Below are positions 1 to 7,566 of a stretch of DNA of 64,000 nucleotides, in pieces. Location of the stretch: NCBI RefSeq assembly GCF_013410405.1, contig NZ_JACCFK010000001.1, positions 4,340,001-4,404,000 of the forward strand. The letters are read 5' to 3'. The notes below the pieces were generated by a model. It saw nothing but the letters and a program-made list of their open reading frames with translations, made no database searches and was not told where the DNA came from. The translations under genes and the position numbers were made by a program. The DNA comes from Amycolatopsis endophytica (GTDB taxonomy: Bacteria; Actinomycetota; Actinomycetes; Mycobacteriales; Pseudonocardiaceae). The first letter of the stretch is position 1. Each line of letters opens with the position of its first letter.

Positions 1-459
1 GGCGTCCCGGCGGGGAAACGGCGCACCGTCACGCGCGAGTACCTGGAAGCGATGCGCGCGCTGTGGACGGCCGACGAGGCGGAGTACCGGGGCGAGTTCG
101 TCCGGTTCGGACCGTCCTGGGCGTACCCGAAACCGTCCGGGACGGTCCCGGTGGTGATCGGCGCGGGCGGCACCGAGCGGACCTTCGCATGGATCGCCCG
201 CTCCGCGGACGGCTGGCTGACCACGCCTCGGGACCGCGAACTGGACGACAAGGTCCGCCTGCTGCGCAAGATCTGGCAGGACGCCGGCCGCGACGGCGAC
301 CCGCGGGTGATCGCGCTGGCGGGCAAGCCGGATCCGGACGTGCTGGCGCACTGGCGGTCGCTCGGTGTGACCGAGGTGCTGTTCGGCCTTCCGGACCGGG
401 CCGCCGACGAGGTCTCCGCCTACATCGCCAAGCTGGGGGAGCGGCTCGGCCTCGGCTGA
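1..459 (+). CDS. LLM-class (luciferase-like, F420-type) oxidoreductase, C-terminal part
   Basis: The reading frame is open from the first base, so the N-terminus lies outside the window and about 152 C-terminal residues are visible. They fit the end of a bacterial-luciferase-like TIM barrel. The segment GGTERTFAWIARSADGW matches the conserved stretch where these enzymes bind the flavin or F420 phosphate. It is followed by a short helical region and a final GVTEVLFGLP strand. Actinobacterial members usually transfer hydride with F420 on unknown substrates. The gene converges on the CGNR gene with about 30 bp between them. The family call is good; the substrate cannot be read from this fragment. 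Confidence 0.8.
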   Translation, partial: GVPAGKRRTVTREYLEAMRALWTADEAEYRGEFVRFGPSWAYPKPSGTVPVVIGAGGTERTFAWIARSADGWLTTPRDRELDDKVRLLRKIWQDAGRDGDPRVIALAGKPDPDVLAHWRSLGVTEVLFGLPDRAADEVSAYIAKLGERLGLG

Positions 460-488
460 GCCCCGCGCGAGTTCGGCGTGCGCGCGCG

Positions 489-998
489 TCAGTGGCGTGA
501 GCGGTACGTGCGCATCTTGTGCCGCGCCCCGCAGATGTCCATGGTGCACCACACGCTGTTCCCCGCGGGGGAGCGGTCGTAGAACAGCCACCGGCACTCC
601 GGCGCCCGGCACGGCTTGAGCCTGCGTGCCCGGCCCGTCACCTCCGCCCGGAACAGGGCGTCCAGCAGGCGCGCGATCAGGCCGTCCACGCCTGACCGCG
701 CGGACACCAGCGCGGGCCCGTCCGCCGACCAGCGTGGCCCGGTCCCGGTCGCGAACTCGTTGAGCGCGTCCGTCACGTCCAGGCCGTCGAGGTGGTCTCG
801 CAGCGTCTCGCGGAACCGCACCAGACGCTCCAGTTCCGCCGGGTCCGGGGTGAATTCGCCCAGGTCGTGCGCGGCCAGCCAGCGGGCGGCGGCGTCCGGC
901 CCGGTCAGATCGTCCTCGTCGTAGAGGAACCGCGCGGAGTTGCCGAACTCCTGGAGCGGGCGCAGCTCGTCCGGGGCCGCGGGTCGCGAGGGGGCCAT
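489..998 (-). CDS. CGNR zinc-finger / ABATE-domain putative regulator
   Basis: This 169-residue protein has an N-terminal alpha-helical ABATE-type stress domain (about 10-120). The C-terminal zinc finger has two CX4C pairs (CRAPEC and CTMDIC) and ends in CGARHKMRTYRSRH. The signature CGNR reads CGAR here, which is a common variation. CGNR proteins are presumed DNA-binding transcriptional regulators of actinobacteria, often placed next to the gene they control. Here the divergent neighbour is the MFS transporter, and the shared 90-bp intergenic region holds an inverted repeat (TTACCG/CGGTAA). It may therefore regulate that exporter; this is inference. Confidence 0.82.
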   Translation of the reverse strand: MAPSRPAAPDELRPLQEFGNSARFLYDEDDLTGPDAAARWLAAHDLGEFTPDPAELERLVRFRETLRDHLDGLDVTDALNEFATGTGPRWSADGPALVSARSGVDGLIARLLDALFRAEVTGRARRLKPCRAPECRWLFYDRSPAGNSVWCTMDICGARHKMRTYRSRH

Positions 999-1007
999 GA
1001 CCTCAGG

Positions 1008-1073
1008 TTACCGGGCGAACCCTGCAAGCGGTAACGGGTCAAGTTGCCTTCAAATGTATGGAGACGGTAACCG
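1008..1073. promoter_or_regulatory. inverted-repeat operator candidates between CGNR gene and MFS gene
   Basis: TTACCG (1008-1013) is mirrored by CGGTAA (1029-1034). A third, fully palindromic copy CGGTAACCG lies at 1065-1073, just before the MFS ribosome-binding site. Three copies of one half-site between divergent genes suggest a dimeric regulator, plausibly the CGNR protein itself. No clear -35/-10 pair was assigned. Confidence 0.4.
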
Positions 1074-1087
1074 AAGGGAGGGTGGCC

Positions 1088-2251
1088 GTGGCCGGGATGT
1101 CCGCGATCGGCGTGGGGTACGGCTTCGCCCGCTACGGCTACGGCCTGTTCCTGCCGCGGCTCGAAGCGGAATTCTCGTTGTCGGTCGCGCAGACCGGCCT
1201 CATCGGGAGCCTCACCTACGCCGGCTATCTCGCCGCGCTGGCCGCGGTCGGCGCGCTCGTCGCGAAGGTCGGGCCGCGGCCGTTGATCCTGACCGGCGGC
1301 GTGACGGCCGCGGCGGGCCTGGCCCTGGCCGCGGTCGCGCGTGGACCGGTCCTGCTCATCTGCGGTCTGGCGCTGGCCGGAACCAGTCCGGCGTTCCTCT
1401 GGTCGCCGTACGCGGACGCGATCGGCGACCTGGTGCGGCCGGGACGACGGGAGCGGATGCTCGCGTTGATCCCGTGCGGTACCGCGTTCGCGGTCGCCGT
1501 CGCCGGACCGCTGGCCCTGCTCGTGCCCGGCTGGCGCGTGGTCTGGCTGGTCTTCGCCGTGCTGGCCCTCGCGACCACCGTCTACAACGGACTACTGCTC
1601 CCGCGTGGCGCAGTGGTGCCCGCGCGGGGAAGGCTGTCTCCGGGCTGGTTCACCCGCCGCCGGGCCCTTCCGCTGGATGCGACCGCGCTGTCCTACGGCC
1701 TGCTCGGCTCCGTCTACTGGACGTACGCGGTCGCGGCCGTCCGCGCCATCCCCGGCCCGCTGTTCTGGACAGTGGTGGGACTGTCCGGCACCGCCGGAGT
1801 GATGACCGCGCGCCTGCTGTCCCGGCTCGGGCCCTCCACCGGCCATCTGGTCCTGCTGCTCGCGCAGGCCGCCGCGCTCGCGCTGCTCGGGGTGGCGCCG
1901 GGGGTGCCTGCCGCCGCGGTCGGCTCGGCCCTGCTGTACGGGTTCGGTTTCCTGGCGTTCGGCGGGCTGATGGCGGTGTGGGCCTACCGGGTGTTCCCGG
2001 AACAGCGCGCCACCGGCTTGAGCGCCACGTTCCTCATGATCGGCGCCGGTTCGGTCGCCGGGCCGGCGGTCCTCGGCGCGGTCGCCGCGCACCACGGGCT
2101 CGGCGCCGCCTTCCTGGTCACGGCCGCCTCCAGGGCCCTCACCACGCTCGCCCGGCCCCGTCGTGCGGTGCCCGGCCTCGCCGTTCCTGATTCCACAGTG
2201 GAGGAGTGGGGTTCGTCTCGGACGCCGGGAGGACCGCGGCCGCTGCGGTAA
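1088..2251 (+). CDS. MFS transporter, YbfB/YjiJ-like
   Basis: A major facilitator of about 387 residues with twelve hydrophobic segments. The first helix carries the GYGFARYGYGLFLP stretch typical of the YbfB/YjiJ group, and the loop after helix 2 has a weak MFS motif. The GTG at 1088 is chosen as start because AGGGAGG (1075-1081) sits six bases upstream; an in-frame ATG at 1058 has no such site. Substrate is unknown, and efflux of a small metabolite is the usual guess for this group. Divergent from the CGNR regulator and followed 11 bp later by the TSUP gene, so the two may be co-transcribed. Confidence 0.8.
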   Translation: MAGMSAIGVGYGFARYGYGLFLPRLEAEFSLSVAQTGLIGSLTYAGYLAALAAVGALVAKVGPRPLILTGGVTAAAGLALAAVARGPVLLICGLALAGTSPAFLWSPYADAIGDLVRPGRRERMLALIPCGTAFAVAVAGPLALLVPGWRVVWLVFAVLALATTVYNGLLLPRGAVVPARGRLSPGWFTRRRALPLDATALSYGLLGSVYWTYAVAAVRAIPGPLFWTVVGLSGTAGVMTARLLSRLGPSTGHLVLLLAQAAALALLGVAPGVPAAAVGSALLYGFGFLAFGGLMAVWAYRVFPEQRATGLSATFLMIGAGSVAGPAVLGAVAAHHGLGAAFLVTAASRALTTLARPRRAVPGLAVPDSTVEEWGSSRTPGGPRPLR

Positions 2252-2262
2252 TTTGGGCCATC

Positions 2263-3039
2263 GTGCCCGCTGATGCCCTCTCCAGTCTCGGCCCGTGGCA
2301 GCTGGCGTTCCTCGTGGTCGCCGGTGTCGGCGCGGGCCTGACCGGATCGATCGCCGGGCTCGCGTCGCTGGTGTCGTATCCGGCGCTGCTGGCGGTGGGT
2401 GTCCCGCCGGTCAGCGCGAACGTGACGAACACGGTGGCGCTCATGGGCAACACGGTCGGCGCCGCGGCCGGTTCACGCCCCGAGCTGCGCGGGCAGCGGA
2501 GCCGGTTGCTGCGGCTGTGCGCGATCACCGCGGTCGGTGGCGCGGCGGGCAGCGCGCTGCTGCTGCTCACCCCCGACGGCACGTTCGCCTACGTCGTCCC
2601 GTTCCTCATCGCCGGCGCCTCGGTGCTGCTGTTGTTCTCCCCGCGACTCGCGGAGCGGGCCGGCCGCGGTGACGGCGGGGTGACGGCCGGGACCGCGACG
2701 GGCGCGTTCCTCGTCGCCATCTACGGCGGCTACTTCGGTGCCGCGGCCGGGGTCGTCATGCTCGCGCTGCTGTCCGCCGCGTGGACGCAGCCGCTGGCGC
2801 GCACGAACGCGGCGAAGAACATCGTGACCGGGGCCGCCAACATGGTGGCGGCGGTGGTGTTCGCCTTCACCGGTCCCGTCTTGTGGCCGGCGGCGGTCGC
2901 GTTGTGCGTGGGGTTGGTCGCGGGGTCGTTCGTCGGGCCCGCCGTGGTCCGGCGGGTGCCCGCAGCGCCGTTGCGGGTCGTGATCGCGCTCGCGGGGCTC
3001 GGGCTCGCCGCGACGCTGGGGTGGCAGGCCTGGGCCTGA
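2263..3039 (+). CDS. TSUP-family (TauE/SafE-like) membrane transporter
   Basis: An integral membrane protein of about 258 residues with some eight hydrophobic helices. It has the two-fold pattern of the TSUP family: the first half begins AGVGAGLTGSIAGLASLVSYPALL, and the second half has the matching stretch YGGYFGAAAGVVMLALL. TSUP proteins move sulfite, sulfoacetate or related sulfur anions out of or into the cell. The GTG at 2263 gives the family's usual length. An alternative GTG at 2206 overlaps the MFS gene and has a Shine-Dalgarno sequence too close to be useful. The end abuts the convergent Nramp gene within 7 bp. Confidence 0.8.
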   Translation: MPADALSSLGPWQLAFLVVAGVGAGLTGSIAGLASLVSYPALLAVGVPPVSANVTNTVALMGNTVGAAAGSRPELRGQRSRLLRLCAITAVGGAAGSALLLLTPDGTFAYVVPFLIAGASVLLLFSPRLAERAGRGDGGVTAGTATGAFLVAIYGGYFGAAAGVVMLALLSAAWTQPLARTNAAKNIVTGAANMVAAVVFAFTGPVLWPAAVALCVGLVAGSFVGPAVVRRVPAAPLRVVIALAGLGLAATLGWQAWA

Positions 3040-3045
3040 ACCCGG

Positions 3046-4329
3046 TCAGTCGAACAGGCCGGTGATCTCGTTGTAGGCGAGGTAGACGAACAGCGCCAGG
3101 CACAGCCCGAGCAGTGCGTTGGACAGCCAGCTGGAGCGGCCCTCGCGCGGGGTGCGGCTGGTGTTGAGCATGACCAGCAGGGTGCCGGCGAGGAACGGCA
3201 TGAACAGCGCACCGAGTGCGCCGTAGACGACGGTCAGCTGGAACGGCCGGTCGAGGAACACCAGCGCCATCGGCGGGAACGTCAGCCACAGCGCGTAGAC
3301 CCGGAACGCCGGGCTGCGCCGCCCGATGCGGCGGTCGTCGGCGTCGAGTTCCTCCACTGGCGTGTCGCGCGGCAGGCGGAGGGTGCGCCACCAGTCGGCG
3401 AACAGGAGGCTGACGCCGTTCCAGACGCCCAGCAGCGAGGTGAAGGACACCGCGAAGAAGCCGACGAGGAACGGGATGCGTGCCCACTGGCCGTAGTCGG
3501 CGGCGAGGGTGTCGCCGAGGACGAGCAGGCCGCGGTCGCCGCTGGTGACCGGGTGACCGAGGAGCAGTTCCGCGCCCACGATGAGCATGGCGATGACGAA
3601 CACGCCGGTCGTGATGTAGCCGACCGCGTTGTCGGTGCGCATCATCGGCAGCCACCGCGGGGAGCGCCAGCCCTTGGCGAGGGTCCAGTAGCCGTAGGCG
3701 GCCATGGTGATGGTCCCGCCGACGCCGCCCACCAGGCCGAGGACGTACACGAGCGACCCGGACGGCAGCCGCGGCACCAGCCCGCCCGCGAGGTCCAGCA
3801 GGTTCGGGGTGACGAGCACCGCCGTGCCGACGACGGTCACGAACATGATGCCGGTGAGGACCGTCATGAGCTTCTCGATGACGCCGTAGTGGCCGAACCA
3901 CACCAGGACCAGGCCGGCCAGCGCGCACAGGATCGCCCAGTACCGGACGGACATGACGGGGAACAACGCGTTGAGCGGCAGTCCCGACGCCGACATCGCC
4001 GTCGCCCCGTACACGAATCCCCAGACGACCGCGTACGCGCCGAAGTACAGCAACGTCCACCGGCCGAGCGTGCGCCATCCCGCGAGGATCGTCTGACCCG
4101 AGACGAGGTGCCACCGTCCCACCGCTTCGGCCAGCGCCAGCTTGAACACGGTGCCTATCACCGCCGCCCACAGCAACACGTAGCCGTAGCGCGAACCGGC
4201 GACCATGGTGGCGACGAGATCCCCGGCCCCCACCCCGGTCGCCGCGGCCATGATGCCCGGCCCGATCTGCCTGAGCCGCGCCCGCCAGCCCACCGGGATC
4301 TCTGGGGTGGTGCCGATCTCTCCCGCCAT
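3046..4329 (-). CDS. Nramp-family divalent metal transporter homologue with altered metal-site motifs
   Basis: A 427-residue protein with about eleven transmembrane helices and the IGPGIM opening of Nramp transporters. In canonical Nramp proteins helix 1 carries DPGN and helix 6 carries MPH, which coordinate Mn2+/Fe2+. Here the aligned helix-1 segment reads GVGAGDL, so the Asp is lost and Asn is replaced by Asp. Helix 6 reads TITMAAYGYW, keeping Met but losing Pro and His. It belongs to the divergent Nramp-like branch whose substrate is not the classical Mn2+. It is transcribed away from the cobalamin-riboswitch unit, with the 21-bp repeat element between them. Confidence 0.8.
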   Translation of the reverse strand: MAGEIGTTPEIPVGWRARLRQIGPGIMAAATGVGAGDLVATMVAGSRYGYVLLWAAVIGTVFKLALAEAVGRWHLVSGQTILAGWRTLGRWTLLYFGAYAVVWGFVYGATAMSASGLPLNALFPVMSVRYWAILCALAGLVLVWFGHYGVIEKLMTVLTGIMFVTVVGTAVLVTPNLLDLAGGLVPRLPSGSLVYVLGLVGGVGGTITMAAYGYWTLAKGWRSPRWLPMMRTDNAVGYITTGVFVIAMLIVGAELLLGHPVTSGDRGLLVLGDTLAADYGQWARIPFLVGFFAVSFTSLLGVWNGVSLLFADWWRTLRLPRDTPVEELDADDRRIGRRSPAFRVYALWLTFPPMALVFLDRPFQLTVVYGALGALFMPFLAGTLLVMLNTSRTPREGRSSWLSNALLGLCLALFVYLAYNEITGLFD

Positions 4330-4440
4330 GGCGGCAACCTAACGCCGGTGACGAAGGACCGCCACGGTCGGAAAAGAACGATCCGGTCACGCTTGCGGTG
4401 CCCCAGGTGACGCACGGTGCAGGTTTTTCACGCCCCGAAG

Positions 4441-4576
4441 CGCCAACCCGCCGCCCGGAGCGGCCAACACGCCGCCCGGAGCGGCCAACACGCCGCCCGG
4501 AGCGGCCAACACGCCGCGCGCCGGCGTGTTGGCCCTTCCGGTCACCGTGTTGGCCCTTCCGGTCACCGAGTTGGCC
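4441..4576. repeat. 21-bp-phased inverted repeat element, copy A
   Basis: GGCCAACAC occurs at 4462-4470, 4483-4491 and 4504-4512, exactly 21 bp apart, preceded by a degenerate copy near 4441. After a 13-bp centre the complement GTGTTGGCC follows at 4526-4534 and 4547-4555, with a degenerate GAGTTGGCC at 4568-4576, again 21 bp apart. The spacer within each unit is also conserved (CGCCCGGAGC on the left arm, CTTCCGGTCACC on the right). The element lies between divergent promoters upstream of the Nramp gene. Related elements lie near 30.5 and 41.9 kb. Confidence 0.9.
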
Positions 4577-4727
4577 GGTCGCGACACCTGCCACCCGTCA
4601 GCGCGAACCGGCGGGCCCGAACCGGCGCGCCGGGACGGTGCGGCTGGTCCACAGTGGAGCCCGCAACGCTGTCCACCGGGGATCGACGGGTGAGCGTCGC
4701 CGCGGAGGCACCGTGGTAGCGTGAAAC

Positions 4728-4881
4728 GGCCAGTCGTGCCCATCGAGGGCCAGGGAATCCGGTGCGAATCCGGAGCTGACGCGCAGCGGTGAGCGGCGAC
4801 GGGCGGGACAACGGCCACTGGACGAAGGCGTCCGGGAAGGCGTTCCGTCCGGTTGACCCCGAGTCCGAAGACCTGCTGGCC
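4728..4881 (+). promoter_or_regulatory. cobalamin (adenosylcobalamin-type) riboswitch
   Basis: The 5' leader contains the B12-box core GGTGCGAATCCGGAGCTGACG and the adjacent CGCAGCGG, and ends in the GACCTGC motif of the 3' side. The closing stem P1 is visible as GGCCAG (4728-4733) pairing with CTGGCC (4876-4881). It precedes the binding-protein gene by 64 bp. The 6-mer GGCCAG recurs at 4938-4943, immediately before the GTG start. The P1 3' strand could therefore also pair with the translation initiation region. Small hairpins (CCCC/GGGG and GGGCTC/GAGCCC) fill the expression platform. Confidence 0.88.
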
Positions 4882-4944
4882 ACCCCGTGAGGGGACACCG
4901 TTGGACCGGGCTCCGCGCATGAGCCCTCGACGCAAGGGGCCAGT

Positions 4945-5943
4945 GTGCGATCTCTCCGCCTGCCAGCCGTTCTGCTCGCCGCCGTCCTGGCGCTCTCCGC
5001 CTGCGCGAGCGCCGCCCCCGCGGACGGCGCCGCGCGGACGATCGAGAACTGCGGGCACGAGGTCCGGGTGACCAAGCCCCCGCAGCGGGCGGTGGCGCTG
5101 AACCAGGGTTCCGCGGAGATCATGCTGTCCCTCGGCCTCGCCGACCGCATGGCCGGCACCGCCACCTGGACCGACCCGGTGCTGCCCGACCTCGCCGCGG
5201 ACAACGCGAAGGTGCCGCGGCTGGCCGAGAACAACCCGTCGTTCGAAACCGTCCTGGCCACCGAGCCGGACTTCGTCGCCGCCTCGTTCGGGAGCACCCT
5301 CGGCAGGGGCGGCGTCGCCACGCGCGAGCAGTTCGAACAGCTCGGCGTGCCGACCTACCTGGCGCCGGCCGACTGCGCACTGGACACCAGCGGTGGCGGC
5401 GACGGCAAGCGCACCGAAACCCTCACCATGGACCCGGTCTACACCGAGATCCGCGATCTCGCGAGGATCTTCGAGGTCGAGGACCGCGGGGAACAGCTGG
5501 TCGCGAGCCTGCAGGAGCGGATGCGCGCCGCGGCGGGCACCGACGCGTCGAACGTGAGCCTGATGTACTGGTTCGCCAACTCCGAAGCGCCCTATCTCGC
5601 CGGGTGCTGCGGTTCGCCCGGCATCATGACCGCCACCCTGCACGCGCGCAACGTCTTCGACGACACCCACGACGAGTGGCCGCAGATCAACTGGGAGACC
5701 GTCGCCGCGCGCAACCCCGACGTGATCGTCCTCGGCGACCTGACCCGGCGCTCCCAGACCGCGGAGACCGCACAGGCGAAGATCGCCTTTCTCGAATCGC
5801 ACCCGGTGACGCGGGACCTGGCCGCGGTGCGGAACAAGCGCTACGTGCTGCTGTCCGGGCAGGCGATGAACCCGACACTGCGCACCGTCGACGGCACCGA
5901 GCAGGTCGCCGCCGCGCTGCGCGGGTTCGGTCTCGCCGGGTGA
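4945..5943 (+). CDS. ABC transporter substrate-binding lipoprotein, probably corrinoid (BtuF-like)
   Basis: A 332-residue lipoprotein. Its signal peptide ends in the lipobox LSAC, so Cys20 becomes acylated and the protein is anchored outside the membrane. The rest is a two-lobed class-III periplasmic-binding fold of the BtuF/FhuD type, with the NPD...VIVLGD segment typical near the C-terminus. Fold alone would allow a siderophore ligand, but the cobalamin riboswitch directly upstream argues for cobalamin or another corrinoid. The GTG at 4945 is preceded by AAGGGG. The stop codon overlaps the permease start (GTGA), so the two are translationally coupled. Confidence 0.85.
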   Translation: MRSLRLPAVLLAAVLALSACASAAPADGAARTIENCGHEVRVTKPPQRAVALNQGSAEIMLSLGLADRMAGTATWTDPVLPDLAADNAKVPRLAENNPSFETVLATEPDFVAASFGSTLGRGGVATREQFEQLGVPTYLAPADCALDTSGGGDGKRTETLTMDPVYTEIRDLARIFEVEDRGEQLVASLQERMRAAAGTDASNVSLMYWFANSEAPYLAGCCGSPGIMTATLHARNVFDDTHDEWPQINWETVAARNPDVIVLGDLTRRSQTAETAQAKIAFLESHPVTRDLAAVRNKRYVLLSGQAMNPTLRTVDGTEQVAAALRGFGLAG

Positions 5944-6968
5944 GGCGCAGCGCGCGCGTCGTTCCGCTGTGCGCCGGGGGCCTCGCGCTGCTCGTCGTGT
6001 CGATCGCGGTCGCGGTGACGATCGGCCCGGCGGGCATCGGGGTCGGCGACGTCTACTCGACCGTGCTCGCGCACCTCGGCCTCGGTGACGCGGTGCTGAC
6101 GCCGATCCGCGACGGCATCGTGTGGCACCTGCGGATCCCGCGGGCCCTGCTCGCCGCGGTGTGCGGGGCGGGGCTGGCGGTGTGTGGCGCGGTCATGCAG
6201 TCGTTGCTGCGCAACCCGCTCGCCGATCCGTTCGTGCTCGGCGTGTCCTCCGGCGCGTCGACCGGCGCGGTGCTGGTGGTGGTGCTCGGGGTCGGTGGCG
6301 GCGTGGTGTCGCTGTCGGTGGGCGCGTTCGCCGGTGCCGTGCTGTCGTTCGGGCTCGTGCTGCTGCTGAGCCAGACCCTCGGCGGCACCACCGAGCGTGT
6401 GGTGCTTTCCGGGGTCGCCGCGATGCAGCTGTTCTCCGCGCTGACCTCGTTCGTCGTGCTGACCGCGGGCGACGCGCAGACCACGCAGGGCGTGCTGTTC
6501 TGGCTGCTGGGCTCGTTCAGCAGCGCGTCCTGGCCGGAAGTGGCGATGTGTTTCGCGGTGCTGGTGATCGCGCTGCTGGTGTGCTTCGGCCACTCCCGCA
6601 CGCTCGACGTGCTCGCCTACGGCCAGGATCTGGCCGCGGCGCTGGGTGTCTCACTCGCCCGCACACGACTCGTGCTGTTGTGCACGACCGCGTTGATGAC
6701 CGCCGCGCTGGTGAGCGCGTGCGGTGCCGTCGGGTTCGTCGGGCTGGTGCTCCCGCACGCGGCCCGCGCGCTCGTCGGACCGGGCCATGGACGGCTCCTG
6801 CCGGTCACCGCGGTGGCGGGCGCGGTGCTGCTGGTGTGGGTCGACACGCTGGCGCGCACCGTGCTCGACCCGCAGGAGATCCCGGTCGGTGTGGTCACGT
6901 CGATCATCGGGGTGCCCGCGTTCGTCGCCGTGCTCTACCGCAGCCGTCCACAGTGGACGCGCGGCTGA
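5940..6968 (+). CDS. FecCD/BtuC-type ABC transporter permease
   Basis: A 342-residue permease with about ten transmembrane helices. It shows the hallmarks of the BtuC/FecCD family: PRALLAAVCGAGLAVCGAVMQ, the RNPLADPF motif, GASTGA in the middle, and the GLVLPHAAR loop contacting the ATPase near the C-terminus. The GTG at 5940 overlaps the upstream stop and restores the usual family length. It would form the homodimeric channel for the corrinoid delivered by the upstream lipoprotein. No ATP-binding subunit follows: the next gene is on the other strand 4 bp away. The ATPase must come from elsewhere. Confidence 0.88.
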   Translation: MRRSARVVPLCAGGLALLVVSIAVAVTIGPAGIGVGDVYSTVLAHLGLGDAVLTPIRDGIVWHLRIPRALLAAVCGAGLAVCGAVMQSLLRNPLADPFVLGVSSGASTGAVLVVVLGVGGGVVSLSVGAFAGAVLSFGLVLLLSQTLGGTTERVVLSGVAAMQLFSALTSFVVLTAGDAQTTQGVLFWLLGSFSSASWPEVAMCFAVLVIALLVCFGHSRTLDVLAYGQDLAAALGVSLARTRLVLLCTTALMTAALVSACGAVGFVGLVLPHAARALVGPGHGRLLPVTAVAGAVLLVWVDTLARTVLDPQEIPVGVVTSIIGVPAFVAVLYRSRPQWTRG

Positions 6969-6972
6969 GGCG

Positions 6973-7206
6973 TCAGAGCAGGGCTTCGCGGCCGGCGTCG
7001 GTGAGCCGGGCGGGGATGCGGGCGCCGGTGCCGGGGACCCGCCGGACCAGGCCGGCGTGGATCAGCAGGCGGGCGCCGAACTGGTCGCAGCAGGAGAGAC
7101 CGTCGACGTAGACGTGCGGTTCGCTGCTCGCGGTGAGTTCGACGCGGCCATCGGCAACCGCTTTCAGGAACTCGGCGTCGCGGTGGGTCAGGGTGGACGC
7201 GGTCAT
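6973..7206 (-). CDS. small protein with winged-helix-like C-terminus
   Basis: A 77-residue protein that I do not recognise. The start ATG at 7206 has GGAAAGG nine bases upstream. The second half (FGARLLIHAGLVRRVPG ... ARLTDAGREALL) looks like the last helix and wing of a winged-helix DNA-binding domain. The centre has a CC pair. Its promoter region holds a tandem pair of 15-bp palindromes (7250-7264 and 7282-7296), so an autoregulatory role is possible. It converges on the corrinoid permease with only 4 bp between stops. Confidence 0.6.
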   Translation of the reverse strand: MTASTLTHRDAEFLKAVADGRVELTASSEPHVYVDGLSCCDQFGARLLIHAGLVRRVPGTGARIPARLTDAGREALL

Positions 7207-7249
7207 CGGGGCACCTTTCCGAACGGGTGTGATGCGCCACAGAGTAGAG

Positions 7250-7296
7250 GATTGTTGAACGATCGAGCAACCCTGTTGACGGATCGTTCAACGATC
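7250..7296. promoter_or_regulatory. paired 15-bp palindromic operator with divergent promoter elements
   Basis: Two copies of one palindrome lie here: GATTGTTGAACGATC (7250-7264, one mismatch) and GATCGTTCAACGATC (7282-7296, perfect). Their centres are 32 bp apart, about three helical turns. On the plus strand TTGACG (7277-7282) and TAGTGT (7300-7305) are 17 bp apart, giving a promoter-like pair. On the minus strand TTGCTC and TACTCT face the 77-residue gene. On the plus side the first ATG (7313) opens only a 22-codon frame. The rest of 7297-7523 shows no other gene. Confidence 0.5.
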
Positions 7297-7523
7297 GCTA
7301 GTGTTCCGGGTCATGCGAGCCACCTCACACGACCAGCGCCTCGGTAGCCGGCCCGACGACATCTCCTGGATTTCCTGAAAACTGTTGAAGACCTGCCAGT
7401 AACGCGCCCTGCTTCTGCCTCGATTCACTGGTATGGCCCGCGCGGAGGGTGGGCGCGACACCTCCGGCACCGCCGTCTTGCCCGGCGCTCGAACTCCCCC
7501 TCGGAGCGACGTGGCAGGCGAGT

Positions 7524-7566
7524 GGCCCCCGAGTGCGGACTCCCAACTGCCCCGCGCTCGGGGGCC
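7524..7566 (-). terminator. strong hairpin directly after the lipoprotein stop codon
   Basis: GGCCCCCGAG (7524-7533) pairs perfectly with CTCGGGGGCC (7557-7566). The stem extends inward to about 15 bp with one G-U pair and a loop of roughly a dozen bases. It begins at the base after the TAG of the lipoprotein gene. There is no U-run, as is common for actinobacterial terminators. Confidence 0.65.

Noticed and set aside
4387..5802. A 471-codon minus-strand frame through the repeat element, riboswitch and binding-protein gene
   Set aside because: It includes the repeat (read as VLAAPGG heptads) and runs antisense to a clear lipoprotein gene and riboswitch. The 21-bp period being a multiple of three simply keeps the frame open.
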